Of a stretch of DNA of 39,509 nucleotides, positions 22,624-29,685 are shown piece after piece. Each line of letters begins with the position of its first letter. Positions within the stretch are counted from its first letter, which is position 1. Location: positions 1 through 39,509 of the forward strand of contig CAOJGX010000014.1 of NCBI GenBank assembly GCA_948435735.1, written 5' to 3'. This stretch comes from an uncultured Clostridium sp. (GTDB taxonomy: Bacteria; Bacillota; Clostridia; TANB77; CAG-508). Below the pieces are notes generated by a model. It was given only the letters and a program-made list of their open reading frames with translations. It searched no databases and was not told where the DNA came from. Position numbers and translations under genes: made by a program.

Positions 22624-22743
22624 GTTCTTAAGAAGAAGTATCCACTTCTCACCTTATGCTAAAGAAGGCTTTAAGGTTAAAATATCAATCATTTTATATT
22701 GTTATTTGTGGTGGATTTGACTTTTTTAAGAAAGTCATTTTTT
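22624..22743 (+). ncRNA. L20-type leader with attenuator upstream of infC
   Basis: The leader contains a hairpin ACCTTA/TAAGGT with inner AAAG/CTTT (about 22650-22677), and ATCCAC that can pair with GTGGAT near the attenuator. A terminator follows (TGACTTT-TTTAAG-AAAGTCA then TTTTTT, 22718-22743) just before the Shine-Dalgarno sequence. In Bacillus the infC operon leader is controlled by ribosomal protein L20 through such premature termination. The position and layout match that model. Confidence 0.7.
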
Positions 22744-22762
22744 ATTTTATTGGAGGTGTTTT

Positions 22763-23275
22763 ATTATAAAACAAGAATTGCCGATTAACAGACAAATCAA
22801 AGCAAAAGAGGTTCAATTAATTGGAGCAGATGGAGATAAAAAAGGTGTTATGCCTTTTGATAAAGCCTTAGAACTTGCAGAAGAGCAAGATATGGATTTA
22901 GTTTTAGTTTCGCCCAATGCTCAGCCAGTTGTTTGTAAAATTATGAACTATGGAAAATATAAATTTGAGCAAGCCAAAAAAGAAAAGGAAGCAAGAAAAA
23001 ATCAAAAAGCGGTGGAATTAAAGGAAATCAGAGTTTCAACGAATATTGGTGACCATGATTTTGAATTTAAAAGTAAAAATGCAAGAAAATTCTTAGAATC
23101 TGGAAATAAAGTAAAGCTTTCTCTTCGCTTTAGAGGAAGAGAAATGAACAATGTCAAAATCGGAGAAAGCGTTCTAAATAAATTTGTAGAAGACTTATCA
23201 GATATTGCATCAGTGGAAAAAAGACCATTACTAGAAGGCAAAACTATGTTTGTTATATTAACAAAAAATAAATAA
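22763..23275 (+). CDS. infC: translation initiation factor IF-3 (AUU start)
   Basis: About 170 aa. The N-domain (INRQIKAKEVQLIGADGDKKGVMPFDKALELA) and C-domain (KEIRVSTNIGDHDFEFKSKNARKFL, VKLSLRFRGREM) are complete. The track begins at TTG 22778, but GGAGG (22752-22756) lies 6 nt before an in-frame ATT at 22763. This gives (M)KQELPIN preceded by Ile, exactly as Bacillus and E. coli infC, whose rare AUU start allows IF-3 to repress its own translation. It binds the 30S subunit and checks start-codon pairing. First gene of infC-rpmI-rplT. Confidence 0.93.
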   Translation: MIKQELPINRQIKAKEVQLIGADGDKKGVMPFDKALELAEEQDMDLVLVSPNAQPVVCKIMNYGKYKFEQAKKEKEARKNQKAVELKEIRVSTNIGDHDFEFKSKNARKFLESGNKVKLSLRFRGREMNNVKIGESVLNKFVEDLSDIASVEKRPLLEGKTMFVILTKNK

Positions 23276-23299
23276 TAGAGAAGAAGGGGGTAGTCTAAA

Positions 23300-23506
23300 A
23301 TGCCAAAACTAAAAACCAATAAAGCAGCAAGCAAAAGATACAGATTTACTGCGAAAGACAAAATAAAAAGAACAAAAGCAAACAGAAGACATCGTTTAGC
23401 AACAAAAACGAAAAGAACAAAACTAACCGCTAGAGTTCAAAATGGAATCGCAGATAAATCTTGCGAAAACACAATCAAAAAATTATTACCTTATGGTAAC
23501 AAATAG
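23300..23506 (+). CDS. rpmI: 50S ribosomal protein L35
   Basis: A 68-aa protein. MPKLKTNKAASKRYRFTAKDKIKR and the RHRLATKTKRTKLTAR segment are typical of L35, with a conserved basic C-terminus. It lies 24 nt after infC with AGAAGGGGG as ribosome binding site, in the standard gene order. Confidence 0.97.
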   Translation: MPKLKTNKAASKRYRFTAKDKIKRTKANRRHRLATKTKRTKLTARVQNGIADKSCENTIKKLLPYGNK

Positions 23507-23535
23507 AAAATATAAGGAAAGGAAGGATATAAAAA

Positions 23536-23904
23536 ATGGCAAGAGTAAAAACAGCAAGAACAACACGAGCAAGACATAAAAAAGTTTTAAAACAAGCAAA
23601 AGGTTATTTTGGTGCAAAACGTTACAGATATAGAATGGCAAAACAAGCTGTTATGAAATCTGGAATGTATGCCTATGTAGGAAGAAAAGATAGAAAATCG
23701 AATTTTAGAAAATTGTGGATTACGCGTATCAATGCGGCTGCAAGAATGAATGGTTTGACCTATAGCAAACTAATTGCAGGATTAAAAAAAGCAAATGTTA
23801 CTATTAACAGAAAAATGTTAGCAGAAATTGCAGTGTCAGATGAAAAAGCATTTGCAGAGATTGCAGAAATTGCAAAAAAAATCAATGTAGGGGGCGGGGC
23901 TTGA
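23536..23904 (+). CDS. rplT: 50S ribosomal protein L20
   Basis: A 122-aa protein with [47 protein letters not shown] and [17 protein letters not shown]-type segments (here [17 protein letters not shown]). It is a 50S assembly factor and the likely repressor of its own operon through the leader. The C-terminus ends in NVGGGA, and the stop TGA lies inside a GC-rich element (GTAGGGGGCGGGGCTTGA). The last residues therefore appear to derive from a repeat insertion, which is unusual for this protein. Confidence 0.95.
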   Translation: MARVKTARTTRARHKKVLKQAKGYFGAKRYRYRMAKQAVMKSGMYAYVGRKDRKSNFRKLWITRINAAARMNGLTYSKLIAGLKKANVTINRKMLAEIAVSDEKAFAEIAEIAKKINVGGGA

Positions 23905-23913
23905 CCCGGTCAC
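23887..23913. repeat. GC-rich element (TAGGGG family), copy C, at the rplT stop
   Basis: GTAGGGGGCGGGGCTTGACC then CGGTCAC is a GC-rich island in AT-rich surroundings. It encodes the final VGGGA and the TGA of L20. It is a divergent or truncated member, since the second arm is poor. Confidence 0.45.
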
Positions 23914-23981
23914 TTCATAAAAACATAAAAAGAATAAACAAATAAATTGCTGGGGGCAAATTTAGGAGGTGTTTTTTAAAC

Positions 23982-24623
23982 ATGTTTGAATTTGTCCTTC
24001 ATTTTTTATTTCCGCCAGCTTGTAGTGTTTGCGGAAAAATTGATAAAAATTGGCTTTGTCCAAATTGTCAAAGAAGAGTAGAGAGATTGGAAAAATCCAT
24101 TTTGGTAGAGATTGAGAATCAGAAATATGAGAAATTATTGTATCTTTTTCAGTATGAAAGTTTGGTACGAAAATTGATTTTGCGTTATAAATTTTCGAAT
24201 AAAGCGTATTTGAATCATTTTTTTGCAAATCGAATTGCGGAAAATGAGAAAACCAAAGAACTTTTAAAACAGTATGATATGATTATTCCAGTGCCAATGC
24301 ACAAGAAAAAAAGGCAGAAAAGAGGGTATAATCAAACTGAATTGGTGGCTGATGAGTTGGAGAAAAGATTAGAGATTCCTGCTAGAAAAGATATTTTGTC
24401 AAAAGTGGTGAATACGACAACCCAGAGTAAATTGAGTGGAAAAGCAAGACAAAGTAATATTCAACATGCGTTTTTTATTCAAAATGATTTTGAAGTAGAA
24501 GATAAAAAGATTATTTTGTTAGACGATATTTATACGACTGGTGCTACTTCGCAGGAATGTAGCCGTGTATTGAAGGAAGCTGGAGTAGAGGAGATTTTGG
24601 TGCTAGTTTTGGCAAAAGATTAA
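23982..24623 (+). CDS. ComF-family phosphoribosyltransferase-like protein
   Basis: A 213-aa protein. A four-cysteine N-terminus (ACSVCGKIDKNWLCPNC) and a PRTase domain with LLDDIYTTGATSQECSRVLKEAG (PRPP-binding loop) define the ComF family. In naturally competent bacteria ComF helps single-stranded DNA uptake on the cytoplasmic side, and non-competent bacteria also carry it. AGGAGG lies 12 nt before ATG 23982, a long spacer. The T4P cluster in the same window makes a DNA-uptake role worth considering, but no comEC or comEA is seen. Confidence 0.88.
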   Translation: MFEFVLHFLFPPACSVCGKIDKNWLCPNCQRRVERLEKSILVEIENQKYEKLLYLFQYESLVRKLILRYKFSNKAYLNHFFANRIAENEKTKELLKQYDMIIPVPMHKKKRQKRGYNQTELVADELEKRLEIPARKDILSKVVNTTTQSKLSGKARQSNIQHAFFIQNDFEVEDKKIILLDDIYTTGATSQECSRVLKEAGVEEILVLVLAKD

Positions 24624-24653
24624 TCGCAAACGAGAAAAATCTTAAAAACTATC

Positions 24654-24682
24654 TTGTAAAAATTTCAAAAAAAATATATAAT
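24654..24682 (+). promoter_or_regulatory. promoter of the glycosyltransferase gene
   Basis: TTGTAA (24654-24659), 17 bp and TATAAT (24677-24682), about 30 nt before the start codon. Confidence 0.65.
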
Positions 24683-24715
24683 AAAAAACAAACTGATTTA
24701 CAAAAGGAGTAATAA

Positions 24716-25414
24716 ATGAAACTACTGAAGAAAATAATATTTGTAATTTTTATTGTAATCCTTGGAATAGCTACTTATTTTATAAAACAAGGATATGATT
24801 TATATGAGGAAGCATTAGCTAAAATCAGTATTCAAGAAAAAATCGCAGAGATAAAATCGAACGAAAATTATACGAGGTATGAAGAATTGCCAGAAGACTA
24901 TATCAATGCGGTTATTGCAGTAGAAGATAAGCGATTTTTGAAACACGATGGGGTGGATTTAATCAGTATCTCAAGAGCGATTTTGATTGATATAAAAGAA
25001 ATGAAATTCAAAGAAGGTGGCAGTACGATTACCCAACAACTTGCTAAAAATACTTATTTTACACAAGAAAAGAAAGTTACTCGAAAAATTGCTGAAGTTT
25101 TTATGGCAATTAATATAGAAGCACAATGCTCCAAAGAAGAAATTTTTGAATTGTATGTCAATACTTCGTATTTTGGCGATGGGTATTATTGTGTTAAAGA
25201 GGCCTCCGAAGGATATTTTGATAAATTGCCCAAGGATATGAATTTATATGAATGTACATTGCTTGCAGGCATTCCTAATGCACCATCTGTCTATGCACCA
25301 ACCAAAAATCCAGAACTTGCTAGACAACGCCAAGGCCAAGTGGTCAGAAAAATGATAAAACAGGGATATTTGTCAGAGGAAGAAGCTGGTAAAATTATAT
25401 TAGTGAATGAATAA
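24716..25414 (+). CDS. mtgA: monofunctional peptidoglycan glycosyltransferase (GT51)
   Basis: A 232-aa protein. One N-terminal membrane anchor (IIFVIFIVILGIATYFI) is followed by a GT51 domain: AVEDKRFLKHDGVD (catalytic Glu), GGSTITQQLAKN, KVTRKIAEVFMAINIE, ILELYVNTSYFG-type segment (here IFELYVNTSYFGDGYY) and LLAGIPNAPSVYAPTKNPE. It lacks the transpeptidase domain of class A PBPs. It polymerises lipid II into glycan strands outside the membrane. AAGGAG precedes ATG. Confidence 0.92.
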   Translation: MKLLKKIIFVIFIVILGIATYFIKQGYDLYEEALAKISIQEKIAEIKSNENYTRYEELPEDYINAVIAVEDKRFLKHDGVDLISISRAILIDIKEMKFKEGGSTITQQLAKNTYFTQEKKVTRKIAEVFMAINIEAQCSKEEIFELYVNTSYFGDGYYCVKEASEGYFDKLPKDMNLYECTLLAGIPNAPSVYAPTKNPELARQRQGQVVRKMIKQGYLSEEEAGKIILVNE

Positions 25415-25457
25415 ATTTAAAAGTAAAGCGATATGATTAATAAAGAGAGGGGAAATT

Positions 25458-26432
25458 ATGTTAGATATTATATGGATAATCATAGGATTTATATTGCTTG
25501 TAAAAGGTGCGGATTTTTTGGTGGATGGTGCAAGTAGTATTGCGAAACGATTTCATATTCCAGAAATAGTTATTGGTCTTACCATTGTTGCCATTGGAAC
25601 TTCCATGCCAGAATTGGTTGTGAGTGTCACTTCTGCTTTAGAAGGCCATTCGGATATTGCAGTTGGTAATATTGTTGGTAGCAACCTTGCTAATATGTTT
25701 TTGATTTTGGGCTTATGTTCGATTATCAAGCCTTTAGAATTCAAGAAGCAAACACGCTTAATTGAAAATCCGATTACGTTATTTGTAACGATTTTGTTAT
25801 TTGTTTTATGCAACAATGGTAATACAGAAAATGCACATTTAATCACAAAAAATGAAGGAATTATTTTGTTGGCGCTTTGTGTTATGTATATTGTTTACAA
25901 TATTATCATGGCAAAAAAAGGGGAAAGTTTTGATGTAGAAGATGCTCAGAAAGCTACGGAAGCACAAACCCCAGTCAATATTTTAAGAGCCATTATGGAT
26001 GTGGTTCTTGGTATTGTTGGTTTAAAATTGGGTGGCGATTTGGTTGTCAATTCTTGTGTGGCAATTGCAGGAGCATTTGGTATTAGTGAAGAATTAATCA
26101 GTTTGACGATTGTAGCCATTAGCACCAGTTTACCTGAATTAATAACTTCAATCACTGCAACGCGCAAGGGTGAGACCGATATGGCAATTGGTAATATTTT
26201 AGGTTCACAAATCTTTAATATTTTATTGATTATTGGAACATCAGCCTTTTTATGCCCAATTAATTATGCGGTAAGCTATAACAAATATATGATTGTACTA
26301 ATTCTAGGAACGATTATGCTAAGCCTGTTTCCTTTTGTGGGTGCAAAAAACAAAATGACACGTGGAAATGGTGTGCCATTTGTGTTAATTTATATTTTGT
26401 ATATGATAAGTTTGGTCATGTTTCGTGGATAG
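25458..26432 (+). CDS. calcium/sodium antiporter, CaCA superfamily (YrbG-like)
   Basis: A 324-aa protein with about ten transmembrane helices in two inverted halves. Each half has an alpha-repeat: GTSMPELVVSVTSALEGHSDIAVGNIVGSN and STSLPELITSITATRKGETDMAIGNILGSQ, with the acidic and Asn residues that bind cations. It exchanges Ca2+ for Na+ or H+. Its stop codon directly abuts the stop of the convergent DUF421 gene, without any spacer. Confidence 0.92.
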   Translation: MLDIIWIIIGFILLVKGADFLVDGASSIAKRFHIPEIVIGLTIVAIGTSMPELVVSVTSALEGHSDIAVGNIVGSNLANMFLILGLCSIIKPLEFKKQTRLIENPITLFVTILLFVLCNNGNTENAHLITKNEGIILLALCVMYIVYNIIMAKKGESFDVEDAQKATEAQTPVNILRAIMDVVLGIVGLKLGGDLVVNSCVAIAGAFGISEELISLTIVAISTSLPELITSITATRKGETDMAIGNILGSQIFNILLIIGTSAFLCPINYAVSYNKYMIVLILGTIMLSLFPFVGAKNKMTRGNGVPFVLIYILYMISLVMFRG

Positions 26433-27143
26433 TTATTCAAAAAAATCATGCGAACTTTGTAAATCGTTATTTTCATAAATACTTAAATTGTCTTGGTTAT
26501 CTAGGGTTGCCAGAAAGATTTGTTCTGGCTTTTCAAAGCCTTGTGAAACTAACTGCTTTTGAAGCCACATTTCGTCATGACCACAAGCTTGTAAGTTTTC
26601 ATGTAAAATTCGACCATCTGCAATAAGTGTTACATCCATACTGGCAGGTTGGGGAGTAATATCAAAATCAGTTGGTGTCGTAGGACGATTTGTACTTTTG
26701 GGCAAAAAACTAATTTTTCCATTTGTTTCCCAAATAGCTGTTTTGATATCGGATAAATTGAAATAGCCGTTAACTCTGCATTGTACTAAAAATTCAGTTA
26801 AGTCCAGTTTTGCTGTTTTGAAATTCTTGCGGTATAATTTCCCATTATTTAATAAAACCAAAGAATCACCATAAATAAATCTACGTGCTTTCAACGATTT
26901 TTCACACACCAAAGAGATGATAATTGCGATAATGGCATATACCACCATTGCAACAAGTGGTTGCATATAGTCTGATTCCAAAGCAGTTGCCATTTCGGCT
27001 GCAATGGAACCAATGGTAATTCCAATGACATAATCAAACATACTTAGCTGTGATATTTCTTTATTTCCCATTAGTTTTGCTAAAACAAACAGCACAATTT
27101 CAGAAACTACCGATAAAATAATAACTTTTAAAATATCCTGCAT
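26433..27143 (-). CDS. DUF421 membrane protein (YetF/YdfS-like)
   Basis: A 236-aa protein with three N-terminal transmembrane helices (residues about 5-90, with MFDYVIGITIGSIAAEMA) followed by the DUF421 domain (FIYGDSLVLLNNGKLYRKN, AIWETNGKISFLPKS) and a C-terminal extension. It is the last gene of the spoVA operon, 14 nt after spoVAE. In Bacillus the YetF-type proteins and the linked SpoVAEa take part in spore germination, with dipicolinic-acid channel partners. Its stop abuts that of the convergent antiporter gene. Confidence 0.88.
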   Translation of the reverse strand: MQDILKVIILSVVSEIVLFVLAKLMGNKEISQLSMFDYVIGITIGSIAAEMATALESDYMQPLVAMVVYAIIAIIISLVCEKSLKARRFIYGDSLVLLNNGKLYRKNFKTAKLDLTEFLVQCRVNGYFNLSDIKTAIWETNGKISFLPKSTNRPTTPTDFDITPQPASMDVTLIADGRILHENLQACGHDEMWLQKQLVSQGFEKPEQIFLATLDNQDNLSIYENNDLQSSHDFFE

Positions 27144-27157
27144 ACCATCTTCCTCTT

Positions 27158-27526
27158 TTATTGTTTTTTGATTTTTGGTTTTGATACCAAAGAGGCAATA
27201 TAACCAAAGAAAACAGCAGCTGCAATTCCGCCTGCGGCAGCTTTGGTTCCGCCGATAAAGGCACCAATTAGACCGCTTGATTTTACTTCTTCAATGGCAC
27301 CTTTAGAAAGTAAATTTCCAAAACCAGTTAGTGGAACAGTCGCACCACAACCACCCCAATCAATCAAATATTTATACCAACCCAAACCACCTAAGATAGC
27401 TCCAACAGTTACATAAGCAACTAAAATACGAGCTGGTGTTAATTTCGTTTTATCAATTAAGATCTGGCCAATGATACATAAAATTCCACCTAAAATAAAT
27501 GCTTTTAAAACCATCATCCAATCCAT
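27158..27526 (-). CDS. spoVAE: stage V sporulation protein AE (SpoVAEb)
   Basis: A 122-aa hydrophobic protein: KAFILGGILCIIGQILID, ARILVAYVTVGAILGGLGWY, GCGATVPLTGFGNLLSKG and a C-terminal AAAGGIAAAVFFGYIASLV helix. SpoVAC and SpoVAEb form the inner-membrane channel that carries Ca-dipicolinate into the forespore and out during germination. It lies 34 nt after spoVAD. Confidence 0.95.
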   Translation of the reverse strand: MDWMMVLKAFILGGILCIIGQILIDKTKLTPARILVAYVTVGAILGGLGWYKYLIDWGGCGATVPLTGFGNLLSKGAIEEVKSSGLIGAFIGGTKAAAGGIAAAVFFGYIASLVSKPKIKKQ

Positions 27527-27560
27527 AAGAATCTCCTTTCTGTATTTCTATTTTATGAAT

Positions 27561-28589
27561 TTATGCCTTTAAATCGGTAGGAAATTGTGCTTCGATTGCT
27601 ACGGCATGGGCAATTCCCGGGATGCTTTCACCTTGCTGTGAACTTGTTGAGTTCATTAAAGCACCAGTTGGCATAAATAGAATTTTTTGATATTTTTTCT
27701 CTTTAAACATGTGTGAGATATAGCCACTAAATACGCTAGCACTACAACCACAGCCAGAGCCTCCGGCATGTGTGTCTTGCTTATCTTTGTCAAAAATGAG
27801 AACGCCACAATCGTTGTAATTTGCTTTGATGTTGTAGCCTTTTGAGTCCATTAGGTCAATTAAAATGTCTTTTCCAATGTGACCTAAATCGCCAGTAAAA
27901 ATGGCGTCATAGTAGCTTGGTTTTCTACCAGTGTCTTTGAAGTGGCACAATAAAGTATCTTGTGCAGCACCTGCCATAGCGGCTCCCATGTTGTTGGCAT
28001 CTTTAATTCCCATGTCAACAATTTTTCCGGGTGTAATAGCGGTTATATAGGGCCCATCACCTGTTTTGGAAAGTACAGCAGAACCTGACCCAGTTACAGT
28101 CCACTGGCTTGATGGAGCACGTTGATTGCCAAGTTCAAGTGGAAAACGAAATTGTTTTTCTGCACTACAAAAATGGCTAGAAGCAGCACAAACTACGTTG
28201 CAGGCAAAATCTCCGTCAATACTCATAGACCCTAATGTTAAAGCTTCTCCAAAGGTTGAGCAAGCACCAAATATGCCGAAAAATGGGATATTGGATTCAC
28301 GTAGCCCAAAAGAAGAGGAGATACATTGATTTAATAAATCGCCAGCAAAACAGAAATCTAATTCGCTAGAGGCTATTTTGGATTTGGCAATTGCCATATT
28401 AACGGTTTCTTTGATGATTTTGCTTTCTGCTTTTTCCCAACTGTTTTCGCCCCAGAATTCGTCTTCTAAACATTGGTCAAAATAGGGATTTAAAGGACCG
28501 TCTTTTTCTTTTGGCCCAACGATGCAGGCTGTTGATAAAATATTAACAGGGGTTGATAAAATGTAACTTTGATTTCCAATTTTTTTCAT
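27561..28589 (-). CDS. spoVAD: stage V sporulation protein AD (thiolase-like DPA-binding)
   Basis: A 342-aa protein of thiolase fold: GACSTFGEALTLGSMSIDG, CAASSHFCSAEKQFRFPLELGNQRAPSSQWTVTG and HAGGSGCGCSASVFSG are hallmark SpoVAD segments. It binds dipicolinic acid at the membrane face of the SpoVA channel and has no thiolase activity. It lies between spoVAC and spoVAE. A 42-bp palindromic repeat occupies the gap to spoVAC. Confidence 0.96.
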   Translation of the reverse strand: MKKIGNQSYILSTPVNILSTACIVGPKEKDGPLNPYFDQCLEDEFWGENSWEKAESKIIKETVNMAIAKSKIASSELDFCFAGDLLNQCISSSFGLRESNIPFFGIFGACSTFGEALTLGSMSIDGDFACNVVCAASSHFCSAEKQFRFPLELGNQRAPSSQWTVTGSGSAVLSKTGDGPYITAITPGKIVDMGIKDANNMGAAMAGAAQDTLLCHFKDTGRKPSYYDAIFTGDLGHIGKDILIDLMDSKGYNIKANYNDCGVLIFDKDKQDTHAGGSGCGCSASVFSGYISHMFKEKKYQKILFMPTGALMNSTSSQQGESIPGIAHAVAIEAQFPTDLKA

Positions 28590-28619
28590 GATAAATTTTC
28601 CTTTCCTAAATTTTCAGCT

Positions 28620-28661
28620 GTAGGGGCGACTATCAATCAGGTGATTGATAATCGCCTCTAC
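28620..28661. repeat. GC-rich palindrome (TAGGGGCG family), copy D, best preserved
   Basis: GTAGGGGCGACTATCAATCA-GG-TGATTGATAATCGCCTCTAC has 20-bp arms with two imperfect pairs. It lies in the spoVAC-spoVAD gap. Read on the minus strand it begins 2 nt after the spoVAC TAG stop. Confidence 0.85.
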
Positions 28662-28663
28662 GC

Positions 28664-29134
28664 CTAAATTAATGTGATTGATTGCGTATTAAAGATAATA
28701 TAAATAATACCAATAATAATACTACTTGAAATTCCATAAACTAAAACAGGTCCTGCAACTGTAAACATTTTTGCACCAACACCTGTAACATAGCCTTCGG
28801 ATTTATATTCCATTGCAGGTGAAACAACCGAATTGGCAAAACCTGTGATAGGAACAAGCGAGCCTGCACCAGCGAATTTTCCAATTTTGTTGAAAATATT
28901 AAGGGCGGTTAAAAAGGCACTGATGAAAATTAAAAGAATGGATACAATGGAATATGAAGTTGTTTCATCAATACCGCGTGTTTTGCAGATTTCAAATATA
29001 ATTTGACCAATGCTACAAATCAATCCGCCAACCCAAAAGGCATTGAAGCAGTTTTTTAAGATGGGAGAATTGGGTGTTTTTTGGTCAACGTATTGCTGGT
29101 ATTCTTCTTTACTATTTATTTGTTTCATATACAT
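28664..29134 (-). CDS. spoVAC: stage V sporulation protein AC
   Basis: A 156-aa protein with four to five transmembrane helices: NCFNAFWVGGLICSIGQIIFEICK, SIVSILLIFISAFLTALNIFNKIGKFAGAGSLVPITGFANSVV and SEGYVTGVGAKMFTVAGPVLVYGI. It is a mechanosensitive channel component for dipicolinate. It follows the dodecin gene by 28 nt and its stop directly adjoins a palindromic repeat. Confidence 0.95.
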   Translation of the reverse strand: MYMKQINSKEEYQQYVDQKTPNSPILKNCFNAFWVGGLICSIGQIIFEICKTRGIDETTSYSIVSILLIFISAFLTALNIFNKIGKFAGAGSLVPITGFANSVVSPAMEYKSEGYVTGVGAKMFTVAGPVLVYGISSSIIIGIIYIIFNTQSITLI

Positions 29135-29162
29135 TCCTTTCTATTATAAATTATAAATATAT

Positions 29163-29402
29163 TTACATATTGTCTGTATCATCTGCAGGTGCTGCTTGGA
29201 ATGGTTCAATTTTGAAACTAATATCTAAATCAACTGCGTATTCTACGATTTTATTTCCCGTAATATTAGCACGCTGTTCTAAAACGATGACACTACTTAA
29301 ATTAGTAATGGTTTTGGATGCTTCATCAATGGTTTTGACAATGGCATCTTTCCATGAAATGTTTGAGTAACCTGTAACTTTAATATGTTTTTCTGAATTC
29401 AT
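29163..29402 (-). CDS. dodecin family protein
   Basis: A 79-aa protein: HIKVTGYSNISWKDAIVKTIDEASKTITNLSSVIVLEQRANI and YAVDLDISFKIEP match dodecin, a small dodecameric flavin-binding or storage protein. The Trp of NISWKD is the usual flavin-stacking residue. An acidic tail (AAPADDTDNM) extends beyond the normal end. The track start at 29465 is too early. AAGGAGGAATTT supports ATG 29402. It heads the spoVA operon, which suggests forespore expression. Confidence 0.85.
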   Translation of the reverse strand: MNSEKHIKVTGYSNISWKDAIVKTIDEASKTITNLSSVIVLEQRANITGNKIVEYAVDLDISFKIEPFQAAPADDTDNM

Positions 29403-29567
29403 AAATTCCTCCTTGTGATTAATTTTATGGTTATAGATTTTCCTAAAAATAGTATAAATATACATAAATTTGAAAAATTTGATCTATGTATTAATTTTTT
29501 TATTTTGGATAAACTACGATTATTTAAAGTATACGGAAATAAGGATTTTATTTCTAATGCGACAAAA

Positions 29568-29607
29568 TGTTACAAAAATGTTACAAAAACATTATATTTG
29601 TGTTACA
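29568..29607 (+). promoter_or_regulatory. phased TGTTACA sites upstream of the pilus operon
   Basis: Three identical heptamers TGTTACA begin at 29568, 29579 and 29601, separated by 11 and 22 bp, so they lie on one face of the helix. They end 13 bp before a possible -35 (TTGACT 29621-29626). They may bind an OmpR-family activator. Confidence 0.5.
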
Positions 29608-29620
29608 TTCGCTAATTCTA

Positions 29621-29660
29621 TTGACTTTTTGTGAATTTATCGATATATATACAATATAAT
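29621..29660 (+). promoter_or_regulatory. promoter region of the T4P operon
   Basis: TTGACT (29621-29626), 17 bp and TATATA (29644-29649) is one possible promoter. TATAAT at 29655-29660, without a clear -35, is another. The start codon of pilM is 26 nt after the latter. Confidence 0.5.
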
Positions 29661-29685
29661 GTAAATTAAGTCGAAGGAGAAAAAA

